DNA of 64,000 bases from Ceratobasidium sp. AG-K. Lineage: Eukaryota; Basidiomycota; Agaricomycetes; Cantharellales; Ceratobasidiaceae. Below are positions 1-11,800 of this stretch, piece after piece (position 1 is the stretch's first letter; every line of letters begins with the position of its first letter). Position numbers and translations under genes: made by a program. Under the pieces are notes generated by a model. It saw only the letters and a program-made list of their open reading frames with translations, did not search any database and was not told the origin of the DNA. The stretch covers positions 1,488,001 through 1,552,000 of the forward strand of contig JAWNGF010000004.1 in assembly GCA_037039685.1 (NCBI GenBank). The letters are read 5' to 3'.

Positions 1-4
1 CTAG

Positions 5-2557
5 ACCCACCCCCTCCGCCGATGTGCCAATTTTCTGCGAAAACGCACTGCGATTCTGGCCGAGATCATTCAAGACCCATCGGAACGCTCGGCGCCTCTG
101 ACGCTGCGCAAGATGCCCTCGCACTTGCGTCGGCGCTCGGTCCTCGACGATTCGGATGATGATTACAGTTCGGCTTCGGGTGTGGGCAAGGTTAATGGCA
201 AGGGAAAGCCAAACGGTGTCAAGCTCGAGGCCGTCAATGGCCGAAACGGGATCGACGGGCGAGGTGCGTTGGCTCTAATTCGCCTGGTCTGTGCTCATGT
301 CCAATAGTGTCGTCGACCCCCGAGAGTGATGTGCCGATGCGGCCGGTTCTGCCACGGTCTCGAGGAAGTGTGAGTGCGTCGGTCGTTGGTTGGCTTGGCT
401 TATACGTTGTACAGGGCCCCTCGCGCCGTCCCCCTCCCGAAGAATCCTTTCCTGAACGTGTAGCCATTACACGCACGCCTGAATCCATGTCCCAATTCGC
501 CTCGCTCGACAAGGAGCTCTCCCGGCTCGAGCAGGAACTTGAGCTGATCGACGGTGTCCAACGAATGGATCTTGGACCCGGCCAGCGACGAGATCATGGA
601 TTGCAACGGCATCTCGATACCGCCGGGGCCGGTCCCTCGCGGCTAGCCAGCGCCGATCAGCAACAAGAAGACTTTATGCGCGAAGAGTCGACGAGGAGGT
701 TGCGCTCCCAGTTGCGCCAGTTGCGGACAAATGACGAGGACGTGCTTAGGCTAGACGAGTGGCGAGAGGCGGATGAGACAAAGCATATCGGTGGGGGAAA
801 GCGTAAGAGGTGGGTCTGATTGCATGGTTAAACTCTGTTGTTGACGTTGCGCAGGGTGGTCATTACGAGTTCCGACGAAGAGGAAGATGAAACACCTCGA
901 CGGACCAAGTTTTCTGTGACTGGGTTGCCCCCCGACGCCGAGGAACACGAAACGGTCCACGATTTATGGTGGGAAGCCATGCGCTCGGGCGCAATGGTCG
1001 GCAACGGCGTTTTGCCAATGGCCCAGCACGGATTTCCCCCCATAAAGCCAGGAAGCACAAAGCGTCGAAAGAAACGGTCAGTCCTATGCCAATCCGTATC
1101 TACACCCGCTCACATCAACTGCAGCCCAAAGGCCAAACCGAGTGGCCTCAAAGGCACCATCTACAAGAACATTTCAACGCTGCACCATATTCGTCGCGCG
1201 CACACCAAGATCCTCGTCCTAAATGCCATCGCTGAAGAGTCGGCCACATTCGAACTCCCGCCCGAAGACGACGCCGCACACCCCGAACCGCCGATTATAC
1301 CCATACCTGGACTCACGTACGGCGAAGACTCGGGCGCACAGTGTCTAAATGCCGTATCCATGACCGTGCTCCAACACGCCGGCTTCGAGGGGAGCAGCCA
1401 AGCCTCGCTCGACGTGCTCCAACACGTCGCGGCAGACTACGTCATGAACCTCGGACGTACGTTTCGCTTCATGGTCGACAAGTTTGGCAAGACGATGAGC
1501 AACGAGGTGAGTTCCATGGGTGTTGGTTGGGCGAGTCTGACTCGAGTAGCAAATCGTGTTACATGCGTTGGCCGAGCATGGGATTTCAGAAGTCCAGGAG
1601 CTGGAGCGGTATATCAAGGATGATGTCGAGCGATACGGGAGCAGGTTGCAGGATTTAGAGCGTAAGCTTGTGCATGCGTATGACGAGCAGGCGAGTCGTC
1701 CGGTCTTTCTTGCTAGATGTGCTAATTATTTTGTTTAGACCGAAGCCGCTGCGATTGAAGACGATGAACTGTTTGATGAAGAGAACGAGCAGCTTGTCAT
1801 GTAAGTTCCACTCCTCCCCCTAGTCAACGGCGCTAACATCACAACAGGGGCGGATTCGCGGGCGAACTGGGAGAAGACTTTTTCGGCCTACGCGAGCTCG
1901 GGCTCGAACAAGAATTCGGACTCACCTCGCTCGCCATTCCTCGAAAACTGCTACGCGGGCGACGCGACAATGCAGCCAACGCCAAGTACGTACGTCCCCA
2001 CTCCCACCACTCCCATCTAACATACCACCTAGCTCGGCCAAGGAAGCACAACTCCCTTATCCCCCACCTACACCTTTCCTTCCCGTCCACACGGCCAACC
2101 TCGAATCGCACATTGGCCTACTCCATCCGTTTTACGCTTCGAAAGCTGGGACGGGGCCTGCACCTCCCAACCTCACAGCACCCGGATCCGACCCCGTGGG
2201 CATGGCCCTCCCCGACGACCCGATCAACAATCTCAAAGTCAAGATGGGTCCGCTGGGACAAATCATCTCGGTCGCTCCCAGCGCAGGAAAAAAGAAGGGC
2301 GGAGGAGGAGGGGGCGGAGGCGCTGCTGCTGCTGCCGCAAGCGCAGAAGTCAAACAAGAAGGATCCAAAACCCCAAGAAGAAAAAGGAAAAGGCCAAACC
2401 AGCTGCGCCCGTATCGACCGAACCACCGCTCACGATGCCCAACTTTGGGGCTCACAAGACTCCCGTCGCTGTTCCTACGACCCAAGCCGGGCCTGAAGTG
2501 AACACCATGATGCCCGACTTTAGTGCGTTTGTGAGCGGAGTCCACGCTGGAATGTAA
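5..2557 (+). CDS. spt7: SPT7-like SAGA subunit, 3' part (5' end outside window)
   Basis: Probable Spt7, a scaffold subunit of the SAGA transcription coactivator in the nucleus. The visible part starts with a basic helical segment (HPLRR..FLRKR), then an acidic SDDD stretch. A histone-fold (Bromo_TP type) segment at about 1340-1680 follows, with LNAVSMTVLQHAGFEG and HALAEHGISEVQELERYI, and then the C-terminal GLRELGLEQEFGL and KMGPLGQIISVAP motifs. The bromodomain expected upstream lies outside the window. About eight introns fit: 264-307, 370-414, 810-854, 1077-1124, 1507-1549, 1691-1738 (GC donor), 1801-1847 and 1986-2032. Near 2280-2375 the frame must shift to reach the more protein-like tail ending MMPDFSAFVSGVHAGM at 2557; without the shift translation stops at 2501. 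The family call rests on motif recall; the histone fold is surer than the gene name. Confidence 0.7.
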
Positions 2558-3061
2558 TCGTCTATCGCTATCGTATTGTATCGCACTGGAAGAATCTATT
2601 TTACCCTATGTATGTTACGATCGGTGCTCGCACCATGTCAACGGACCGTTCTGTTTGTCTGTTTTGATATTCACGACTTGTACTGGCTCGCCGAGTAAAT
2701 GAATTCCGTCACACGTTTACAACCCGATAGATATCCTATTGACCACAGATAGAAACACGCAAGGTACACACCACGCAAGCGCAAAAAAAACAGGCAAGCA
2801 GGCGGGACGGATATTTAGACATATTATGAACGAACGAACAGGCCATGACTACACGCGCTCAGATGGGATACGAGTGGCGCCAGGAAAGAGACGGAGACAG
2901 GAGAGGACAGCGAGTATGGGGTACCGCAGGGACCGAAACGAGAACAGGCCGGAGAAGGAACGGGAAGGGCCGAACGGCAACAAGTGGTGTGGGCAACTAA
3001 AGTAAACTGACACGACCGGAAACGAGAAGAGACTTGGGGCGGCGCAACTGACAACGAGCAT
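2558..3061. other. Convergent 3' intergenic region
   Basis: This lies between the 3' end of the SPT7-like gene (+) and the 3' end of the RRM gene (-), so it should hold both 3' UTRs. Several ATG-initiated frames cross it but none shows a recognisable motif or intron structure. I see no further gene here. Confidence 0.6.
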
Positions 3062-5345
3062 TTACTCGGCTTGGGTATCGATGGCATCGATGACTTGGAT
3101 CGAAGGAGAGTGGGCGAGGTCGTCCCCGTCCATGGTGGCGGCCGAGGGCGAGTGGCCACCGTTGTTGCGAGGCCGAACAGCCGACTGGGTGCGGGGAGCA
3201 TTGGCGCAGCGGTCCTTGCCGTACGACACGCGGAGACCAGAGTACGGCTCGCGGTTCTTGACGGCGTCAATGGCCTTGATGGCGCTCGCAATGTTGGTAA
3301 AGTTGACAAACGCTGGACCAAGATTAGCCCCATACAAGGTGACGACAGACGAGGCACTCACCAGCACCCTTTTCCTTCAAAAAGTTGATCAGTTCAATGT
3401 CACCGAATTCCTCAAAGTCGCGGCGGAGCTTCTCCTCGGAAAAGTTTTCAAAGTCTTCAATGTTGCCGACATAGACGTTGCGGGTCGCACCCGAGTGCAC
3501 GGCGATCGCGAGGGCAGGCGGGAGAGGGCCGCTGTTCTTACCCCAGCCAATCTTGAGGCGACGGTTGTTGAGCGTCATGCCTTGGTACGTGGCCACTTGG
3601 TAAAAGGTGTACGCAGAGCCGGCGTCGACAAAGGTCACAAACTAGTAGTTCGTTAGCATTCATCCAACAAACTAGGGACCATGACTCACAGCAATGTGCT
3701 TATCTTGCATGTACCGAATGCTCTGCAACACACCACCGCGGATGGCATTGCACAAATCTTCAGCCGTCGTTTCGGGGTGAATGTTGCCCAAGTACACGGT
3801 GCGGTTCATCTGGCTTCCGGCAGCAGCGGCGGCGGCGGCCATGGCGAACGCCGGCGACGTCGGGGTATCGAATCCAGGGACACCCAAACCAAAGGCACCA
3901 GTGTTGGCCATCGGGGAAAACGGCGTGAATCCGGTCAAGCCTGCGGTAGCGGCAGCAGTGGCCATGGCGTTTCCTTGAGTTTGTTGCGACTTGGGAACGT
4001 ATGCGCATCGGTCCTTGCCATAGTTGACACGCTTGCCCGCCCACGCTGGCTCAGTAGGCAGAGTAGCAACGACCTATTGCCGAGATGGAAGCGATCAGTG
4101 GATGCGCGTTATTTGAAATTAGGGAGACATACCTTGGTTGCAACAGAGATGCTCAGGAAGTGAACAAACCCAATGTTCTTGTCACGAACGATCTTCACTT
4201 GGTCAATGAGTCCGAATCGGCTCAGTTCGTCGCGAAGCATCTCTTCCGTCATGTTCTCGTCTAGGCCTCCCAGGTACACATTCCGGCTCGCGTTGCTCTG
4301 CTGGATGCTCAGCATGACTTGGCTCGGAACGGGGCTCGGTTTTCCCCAGCCAATCTTGAGCTCCTGTCCGTGGAGAGCGAGCTTCTTGACAGACGCGTCC
4401 GCGTGGAAGGCTGCGGCAGTTGCGCCATCGAGGAAGGAGATGAAAACGCACGACTTTTCGGGGAGTACGCGCACCGACTCGAGAGGGCCGAAGCGGACCA
4501 AGTTGAGAAGCTCGTCGACAGATGCATCAGCAGGGAGATTGCCGACGTATACCGTACGACCGGTTTGGTTGTTGGCGGCCGCGGCCGCTGCAGCAGCTGC
4601 CACTGCAAAGTTGTTCTAAACCCAGATTAGCCTGTGTTACCCATCGATCGATTCACTCACTGGAGTGCCTGGGACACCAAGCTGATTGGGGCGCTGGCCA
4701 GCCTACAAGTTTGAATTAGCGGGAGTAATGCAAATATGGTGCAACTTGCCTGTTGGAACGTCGCTGCGGCAGGTGAAAACGCGTATCCTTGGGTACCCAT
4801 ACCCATTCCGTTCATTCCAAAGCCCATACCCATCCCCATGCCGTTCATGCCCATCAGGCCCATATTGTTGAGGCCCATTCCGAGGCCCATTCCCATTCCG
4901 TTGTTGTAGCCAAAACCATTGTTCAAGTAAGCCTGTCCGGCTCCGCCGATCGGACTCGGGGGCATTCCATTGGCGGATCCCGACGACTGCATGCCGAGGC
5001 CATTGGCCTGCTGGGTGTTGAGCTGCAGCCCCATATTGTTCAGACCGAGGTTCTGGTTCATGCCGGTGCTGTACAGCGCCTGATTTGCGCCCGGGCCGTA
5101 TCCGTAGTTGTTGTAGCGAGCGTCGGCGCTTGGGTCGTTTCCGTTTCCGTTTGACCAGCGAGCTTTTTTCACGTTTTCGGGGCCTCCAACAACGTCCATG
5201 GAGCGCTGTCAAATGTCAGATGGGGGAATCCAACTGCCACACGACAAACCTTCATCAAATCAATGTCGAATCCGTACCCTGAGTTGAGCCCTTGATGGGG
5301 AAAGGTGGCGAACTGCTCGGCGGGCGGGTCGACGATGACATCCAT
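3062..5345 (-). CDS. mrn1: Four-RRM RNA-binding protein, Mrn1-like
   Basis: RNA-binding protein with four RRMs, likely acting in post-transcriptional control of mRNA. The N-terminus ([11 protein letters not shown]) is followed by an Asn/Gly/Met-rich low-complexity stretch ([11 protein letters not shown], repeated GMGMG, 4780-5100). RRM1 begins [19 protein letters not shown] and RRM2 begins [22 protein letters not shown]3 begins [17 protein letters not shown] and RRM4 begins [22 protein letters not shown]1-like segments such as INFLKEKG joined to [15 protein letters not shown] match yeast Mrn1 and its relatives. An RVSYGKDRC motif follows RRMs 2 and 4. Introns lie near 3313-3361, 3640-3690, 4075-4131, 4614-4660, 4702-4750 and 5205-5250. 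The start is the Met of MDVIVDPP; an in-frame Met 7 codons upstream is possible. Confidence 0.85.
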
Positions 5346-6225
5346 CGGAAAAAGTGAAAAAATCAAGCGAAAAGGGGCGGAGGGGCAAAGGGGAAACTGT
5401 CGAGCGAGGGGTCACAGCGACAGGTAAGAAAATATGATAGCACAGTAAGGAGCGTGGAGCGACGAGGTTGGTCTGTACAAAAAGTGGAAAAGGGGCAAAA
5501 GCGAATACGCACACAAAAAACACAGACCACACCGCGAATCGAACACCAAGGCAAGATCGTCAACTGCTGTTCAAGCACACACCGAGGCGACCACGGGCAA
5601 AAAGACGGGAAATGCTCACGAGAATGCAACTAAAACTCGGCGCAAAGTCGAAGGGGGTAAGTTTTCGAGAAGGAAATATATCCAACGATAAAGGTTTGCC
5701 CAAGAGCAGCAGAAGCAACTCGAAGAGTAAACGAAGTCGAGGACGAACGAAGAAAGAGGTGGAGGGAGAGCGAAGGATCTCTCTCGGGCTCTGGCCCTCA
5801 ATACTTGCCACACGCGTGTAAACAAGCCACGCACGTCAACCCACCCTTTCTCCGACGTCTATATCAGATTTATTGTCGGATATTCGCTCAAATCCAATCG
5901 ATTGTTATTGTCCAGCATATTCAGTTAGTCTGCCATCGATGCGCCCACCGACGCTCGTCCGTGGCCAGCTTTGCATTTGACGATTTCCAACCCATTGCAA
6001 CGCATGAGACGTGTCGATGGATCGTCGCTCAGTCGATCAACACGCGTGCGGTGCGTGGCCTGGCATCGGGAAAGAATTGCGATTCTGCGCGTCTCTTCGG
6101 CCCCAGGGATGGATCTTGGGCAGGCACGGCACCGGATCCCAGATCTGACTCTATTCACGTCACATAACATAAAATTCCAAGCAGAGTTTCAACAATACAA
6201 AACGACTAAATCAAGCTCCAGCCGA
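5346..6225. other. Intergenic region: leader of RRM gene, 3' side of EF-hand gene
   Basis: 880 bp between two genes on the minus strand. Read on that strand it is rich in CT and CTTC runs (5640-5800), as expected for a fungal promoter and 5' leader of the RRM gene. I see no coding motif. Confidence 0.5.
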
Positions 6226-7207
6226 TTACGGCGCGCTGAGACAGGTGTGGATAAAAGTGTCATAGTTGATCTGAATCCATCCATCACGGTCCGTATCAAG
6301 GCTGCATACGAGTCAATCACCGCCAAATTCCGCTCCGGAATACACTCACCGACGGAACGCCTCAGTCAAAGACTTGACAACAACACACGCCCGGACAAAC
6401 CGGTCAAAGGTGATCCCGGGCGGAGGGCCACCGGGTGTCGGCGCTGCAGCTTTGACGTCTATTCAGGATATAGTCTACGAAATAAATAAAATATTTCATA
6501 ACTACTCACCATACTTGCGCTGTACCAAGTCGAGGAGCTGGGGGTTGAGGGGGTATCCGAACTGGGTCATTGCCTGAGACAGCTCCATCCCATCAATAGA
6601 CCCCGACGAGTCACGATCGAAATGCTTGAACACGCTATTGAACGGGATGAGAACACGCATGTCGGATCAGATGCCAACTTACCCTTGCCAGTCCTTGATG
6701 TACCGCCAAAGCCCCGAAAATTCGTTGAACCCGATCGTGCCAGAACGATCCGTATCGAAAATGCTCATGAGCATCTTGACGGTGTCCAAATCAAACGCTG
6801 TATCGTGCTCAGTTTTGGACATTGGTTCATTTGACACTACTCACGCGACCAGTCCCCGTTGACCAATGCCTGTTGCAACTCGACCGCACTAATCGCTCCC
6901 GATCTGACGAGACATCATTCCTGCACCGCCTAGACAACTCGCACGACATACCTATCTGAATCAACCGAGCTGAACCATGTCCACAGCCTACGCAACAATC
7001 AATCAGCCAAATGATCCAGCCACAGCTCAGGACTTACTGAGGATCAGCGCCTGGTGGCGGGCCCTGCGGTGCGCCGCCTTGGAACCCACTCGGTCCACGC
7101 GACTGGCCGTATCCTTGCTGGCCGTATCCTCCTTGCTGTTGTGCGTATCCTCCTTGCTGACCGTATCCCCCTGGTTGTTGCCCGTACCCTCCTTGATTGT
7201 ACGACAT
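6226..7207 (-). CDS. Penta-EF-hand calcium-binding protein (ALG-2/Pef1 family)
   Basis: Small calcium-sensing protein of the penta-EF-hand family. These proteins bind Ca2+ and associate with membranes or partner proteins through a hydrophobic surface. The N-terminus is Gln/Gly/Tyr-rich (MSYNQGGYGQQPGGYGQQ and further repeats), typical of the family. EF loops visible in order are DSDRSGAISAVEL, DTDRSGTIGFNEF, DRDSSGSIDGMEL and, at the C-terminus, DTDRDGWIQINYDTF. The last loop is the degenerate EF5 used for dimerisation in the family. The protein ends LSAP-stop at 6226. At least five short introns interrupt the gene, including one just after the Gly/Gln-rich segment. Start at 7207 is the only Met before the repeats. 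Confidence 0.88.
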
Positions 7208-9435
7208 GGTGAGTTGAAAGCAGAGATGATGGGCGTTTCTGTGGCTCGGGGTTGATTAAGGCTTCTCTTATAAGCGCAGAGGCTGTGCCGATATCCGTGG
7301 CTGTGTACACTGTGAAGGGCACACTTGCCGTAAGTTCTACGCGGGATCTGTTTGCTGCATAGCACAATGACGAAGCCAGGGTCATACTCGACCGGCAATG
7401 CACCAGTCCTGTGCGTTTATCCTGTGTGTTGACCTTTTTCCGGTGTTGGCGGACGCTTATCCGGTAATGTTCCTCCACAAAGTCGCACATCCAGAGGCGC
7501 CCAGCGACCCGAGCCCGGCCACGCCAAGGGTCGAGAATATCCGTCTTCGGATCAGCGCTCATCTGTACCTAACTTAAAATCGCGCATATATCCACGAAGT
7601 CCGGCCTTTATGCAGGCACCGATTCCATTTCCTAGGATCTTGTATTCGTGGGGTGAGATTAGGGCATCAACGTCCATCATTTATAATTTTCTCGTCTCGA
7701 AAACGCTTGATCCAACACAATGTCCGTCACCGCACGGTTTCGTGACGACCAATTCATTCCCAGCTTGAAGAGAATCTGTGGTTATGTAAAAGCAAATTCC
7801 TCGAATACACTACTCCTGTTCGGAGCATTCGACTACATAGCCCACAGTGACTCGGTATTATCGCAATCGGCTCGCAGGAAAGACATGATATTGGTGCATT
7901 TGATTGAATACGCAGATGTTGGACATCAAAACTCACACGGGGCTCACAATTGGCGACATTGGACTCCATGGACTCAATGCAAGGCTTAGAGGTATAGCCC
8001 CGTTATATAATGCGTGCCCGACCTGGCTCTTCGTGGCCCAATTATGGTGCTTAGCCTTATGCCGTCATAAAGGAAAGTGTCAGTACGGACCGATGTATAA
8101 GCCCTCAAGGGCTCCTTGTCGATATTTACCGGCTATATACGTCGCAGTTGCGCTTTTTACCAGTATAACACCGGAAGCTGTGCCTGATTGTATGAGTTTA
8201 GAGGAGCCGGAGCCTCTTACCAGCTCCTTTACCAACCCCAGGCGATAATTCAGACTATTGATAATAATTCTTTACTTTTGCATTTCTCAAATGTCCTGTT
8301 AAATGGCTATGCTATATCGATACGTACTGGTGGAGCGCACTCTTACGCGAGAAACGAAACTCCCGCGTTAGCAATATCAGATTTCAAGTCGTCACGGTTA
8401 CACCGCACCATGCTGGGACGTATCGCATCCTAGACGCCGTAAACTAGGACGCCTTATTTTAGTGACCCGGCATTCGTACATCCCCTTTCACCTGTCGATG
8501 TTGCATTGTATTATATTCAATTCATAGTGGCATAAATCGGTCGTGTTTGGGGGCTCTCTGGCAAGCAGTACCGGGTGAAGGGCTTGGCGTTGACTACGGA
8601 TGAAGACATAGTTGAATTTGAAACGGTGTGGCAGAGTGATAATTGGGCTCTAATTTGACAGTGAAGCGGTACCGAAATGGGAGCCTTGGCAAAGAATGTC
8701 CGTTTTCTGCGGGAGTAAGATACGCTGGGATCTCAGGCACGCGAGCGTCTACTCCTGACCACCTAGTTGCCCTAACACTACAGCTCCAATTTATTCGCAT
8801 GCACCCGCTAATTTCCTTTCTTCACACGCGTTTGAGCTGGTTTTATCCCAAGAGTGTACGTCATATAGTCAAGGGCATCTTGCAACGCTTAGGACTAGCG
8901 GCTACGCATATTTGCCTTACGTACCAATTGGGCATGCAATAACTGATATGAGCCCTATTCCCAGTCTAGAATACCTATATGCTATGGTCCCTCATATATT
9001 CCTCCTCACGCAGCCTTGCCTCTCCACGCACAGTAGCCTGATTGATCAAGAATAACCCCTAGATTTGGCCATACGGCGAATTTCCTAGTCAAATAGGCAG
9101 TCTTCTGCGCCGCCCCGACATTTTTCATCGTATCGCCCAACTAGATTTCACACTCGATATATCTTGGTTACTTGGGCGTCAATTATCGAACGTCATGGTA
9201 TCAAACAATGGCCCTCTTTGACCTCCGATTGGCTCTTAGTCCAGATTGCCCCGGTGTACGCGCCCCTAGGCTGAACTTGGCTAGGCGGCCGTGAATTGAA
9301 ATTCATTGTCAGCCTTCAGCCTTCAACCTTTGGTATTTAACCGTGGTACTTCAGGCAGGCCGAAGACAGACTAATACTCACATTCTCTCGTGCTTTGACC
9401 CCTTTGGCTTTCCGCCATTGTCTCTCTTTTTAAAC
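7208..9435. other. Gene-poor stretch
   Basis: About 2.2 kb with no convincing gene. Frames of up to 172 residues at 7027-7562 are antisense shadows of the Gly/Gln repeats or lack introns and motifs. No terminal repeats or tRNA were seen. The last 100 bp should hold the chitinase promoter. Confidence 0.5.
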
Positions 9436-11469
9436 ATGCAACTCGCTCTTTTGATTTCTGCTTTGTCTTTGTATGCTGGCGTGGCAACAGCCGCCGAGGT
9501 TATGCATCGACCAGGCAACTACAACTCCAAGTACAATCCCAACTCGGGCTTTCATCTCAATATTGGCGGACGGTTGTCCCCAGAATGTAGCTATGGCCAG
9601 GGTGGAAAGGTTAACATTGGGTACTTTACCAATTGGTACGCTTTTTCAGTCTGTGCCTACTTTGTATCCGTGGATCAATTACTGACAAGAAGTTACAAAC
9701 CGCTAGGGGCATCTATGGTCGTGGATTCAGTACGCCCCCTGAGTTATTAGCCTTCCTCCTTTAAGCTAATAAACCGTCATTGTAGCACCCCTTAATATCG
9801 ACACATCTGCCTTGACCCATATCTACTATGCGTAAGCTCGTTTTTTTTTAAAAAGAATTAATTTAATTTTTTTCGGGCGGACTTGTTGATTCTCAATGTA
9901 TGGACTCATTTAGGTTCGCCGATACAGACCCTGCAACTGGTAATGCCTTCCTGACCGACCTCTGGGCTGACCAGCAAATCACTTGTAAGTCGAGGTACGA
10001 CCCTTAATACGATGATTCGCTGACGATTTTATAGATCCCGGTGATGATACGTCTGCGGCTGGGAACAACCTCTATGTACGTTATTAGATTTACTCATATA
10101 CTTGCTCTTATAAAACAATTGCTACAGGGAAACCTCAAGCAGCTTTATCTACTCAAGCAGCAAAAGCGTTCCCTCAAGACTATCCTTTCGTTCGGTGGTT
10201 GGACTTATTCGCAGGCTGGTCACTTCAATTTTGCCACCAATGCGACTAGCCGTGCTACGTTTGTGAAGACCGCAATTCAACTGCTTGAGGATAATGGGTT
10301 TGATGGACTGTGAGTGTATAAGTATAAGTACTTGGTATATGCGCCTCACCACTTGCTCTAGCGATATCGACTGGGAGTATCCTGCTGCCGGAGAACAGGC
10401 GGAGGCCTTCGTCGCTTTACTCAAGGATACTCGTGCAGGTCTTGACGCCCATGCGAAGAGCAAAGGCGACAACGTTCCATATGAGCTCAATGTTAGTTCC
10501 TGTACTGTCGCGTTCAAGCCCATATCAAACCTTCCGATTTTAGGCTGCTGTCCCCGCGGGTGCATCAAATTACCAGAATCTGCTTGTCAAGAAAATGGAC
10601 AAGTACCTCACGTACTGGAATCTGATGGTGAGTTGAGCTACCTCCGGCTCTTTTCCATCTAATTTCTTGAAAGGGCTATGACTATTCTGGAGGGTGGTCG
10701 ACGGTCGTAAGTACCAGCAACCATGCGGTTGTGCTAAGTGCTAACTTTTGTTTCAGACCGACTACTTGGCCAATGTCTACGGAGGCGCGTACTCTGGAGT
10801 GTCCACCAGCGCCTCTATGGAGTGGTATTTGAAGAATGGTGCCAGTCGTAACAAGTTTGTAATTGGTAGGACGCCTCGCCATTTAGCTCAACACGGCTAC
10901 TCATTTGGTGATAGGCATGCCCATCTACGGTCGTGGATTTGAGAACACGGATGGTATTTTCAAGCCCTTCAATGGCATCGGAGCTGGTGGGTACTCACCT
11001 TGCCTGAATTAGTCAGTAGTTAATTGCATTGTAGGAACCTGGGAGGCTGGTGTATATGACTACAAGGCCCTGCCCTTTGCCAACGCAACCGTCTACAACG
11101 ACATGAAGAACATTTCTAGCTACAGCTACGACCCAGCGAAGAGGCAACTTATTACTTATGATACTCCTAAGGTCATCGCAGCAAAGTCCAACTGGGTTTC
11201 CAAGCAAGGATTGGCTGGAGGTTGGTCACAACCGTAATTGTTTCCTATGCAAGTTACTAACCAAGTTTGTCTACACAGCTATGTTCTGGGAACTATCTGC
11301 CGATAAGAATGGCACCGACAGCCTAGTCTGGACCGCCGGCAAGACCATGTCGAGGCTTGACAATACCCAGAACCACCTCAACTTTCCCGGGTCTCAGTTT
11401 GACAATGTCAAGGCGGGAATGAAGAAGGCTTCCAAGCGCGGCCATCCTATCAAGGCCAAGTACTTCTAG
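9436..11469 (+). CDS. Secreted GH18 chitinase
   Basis: Endochitinase of glycoside hydrolase family 18, cleaving beta-1,4-GlcNAc chains in the cell wall or in external chitin. A signal peptide is visible at residues 1-18 ([19 protein letters not shown]). The barrel then reads [33 protein letters not shown] and the catalytic DGLDIDWEYP, with Glu as proton donor. After this come LTYWNLMGYDYSG, a [13 protein letters not shown] strand and [10 protein letters not shown] with the conserved Trp. Many introns (at least ten, 45-75 bp) interrupt it, for example at about 9638-9709, 10085-10127 and 10312-10361. No chitin-binding module is visible. The C-terminus is basic ([15 protein letters not shown]). 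The 331 bp after the stop separate it from the convergent ABC gene and hold nothing else. Confidence 0.93.
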
Positions 11470-11800
11470 GCTTGAGACTGGTCTTTGCAATGTTTTTGGT
11501 GTATGGTCTGATACGTATACTTCGTTAATACATTTTTATGGTTTCAATATTTGAGCCTTTTCATGTTCAAAAAGGGACCATTGGACTGAAATAATGCTTT
11601 TGCGGACGGGTGTCGGTCCCATGTACAGCACAACTGTACAGTGTACCGCTGCTGACTAAGATTCAACCAGTGCTACGACATTTTTTCTGCATATATGCAC
11701 TAGTTCGAGACTTGTAGCTACCCCATCTACCGTGATTCACAATGCATTCTATGACCTCGATCATTTCTACTAGTTCCGAGACCATCTGTACCAGTAGCCA

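Noticed and set aside
7027..7562. Minus-strand frame of 172 residues and plus-strand frame of 92 residues
   Set aside because: They overlap the start of the penta-EF-hand gene in other frames; the composition mirrors its Gly/Gln repeats.
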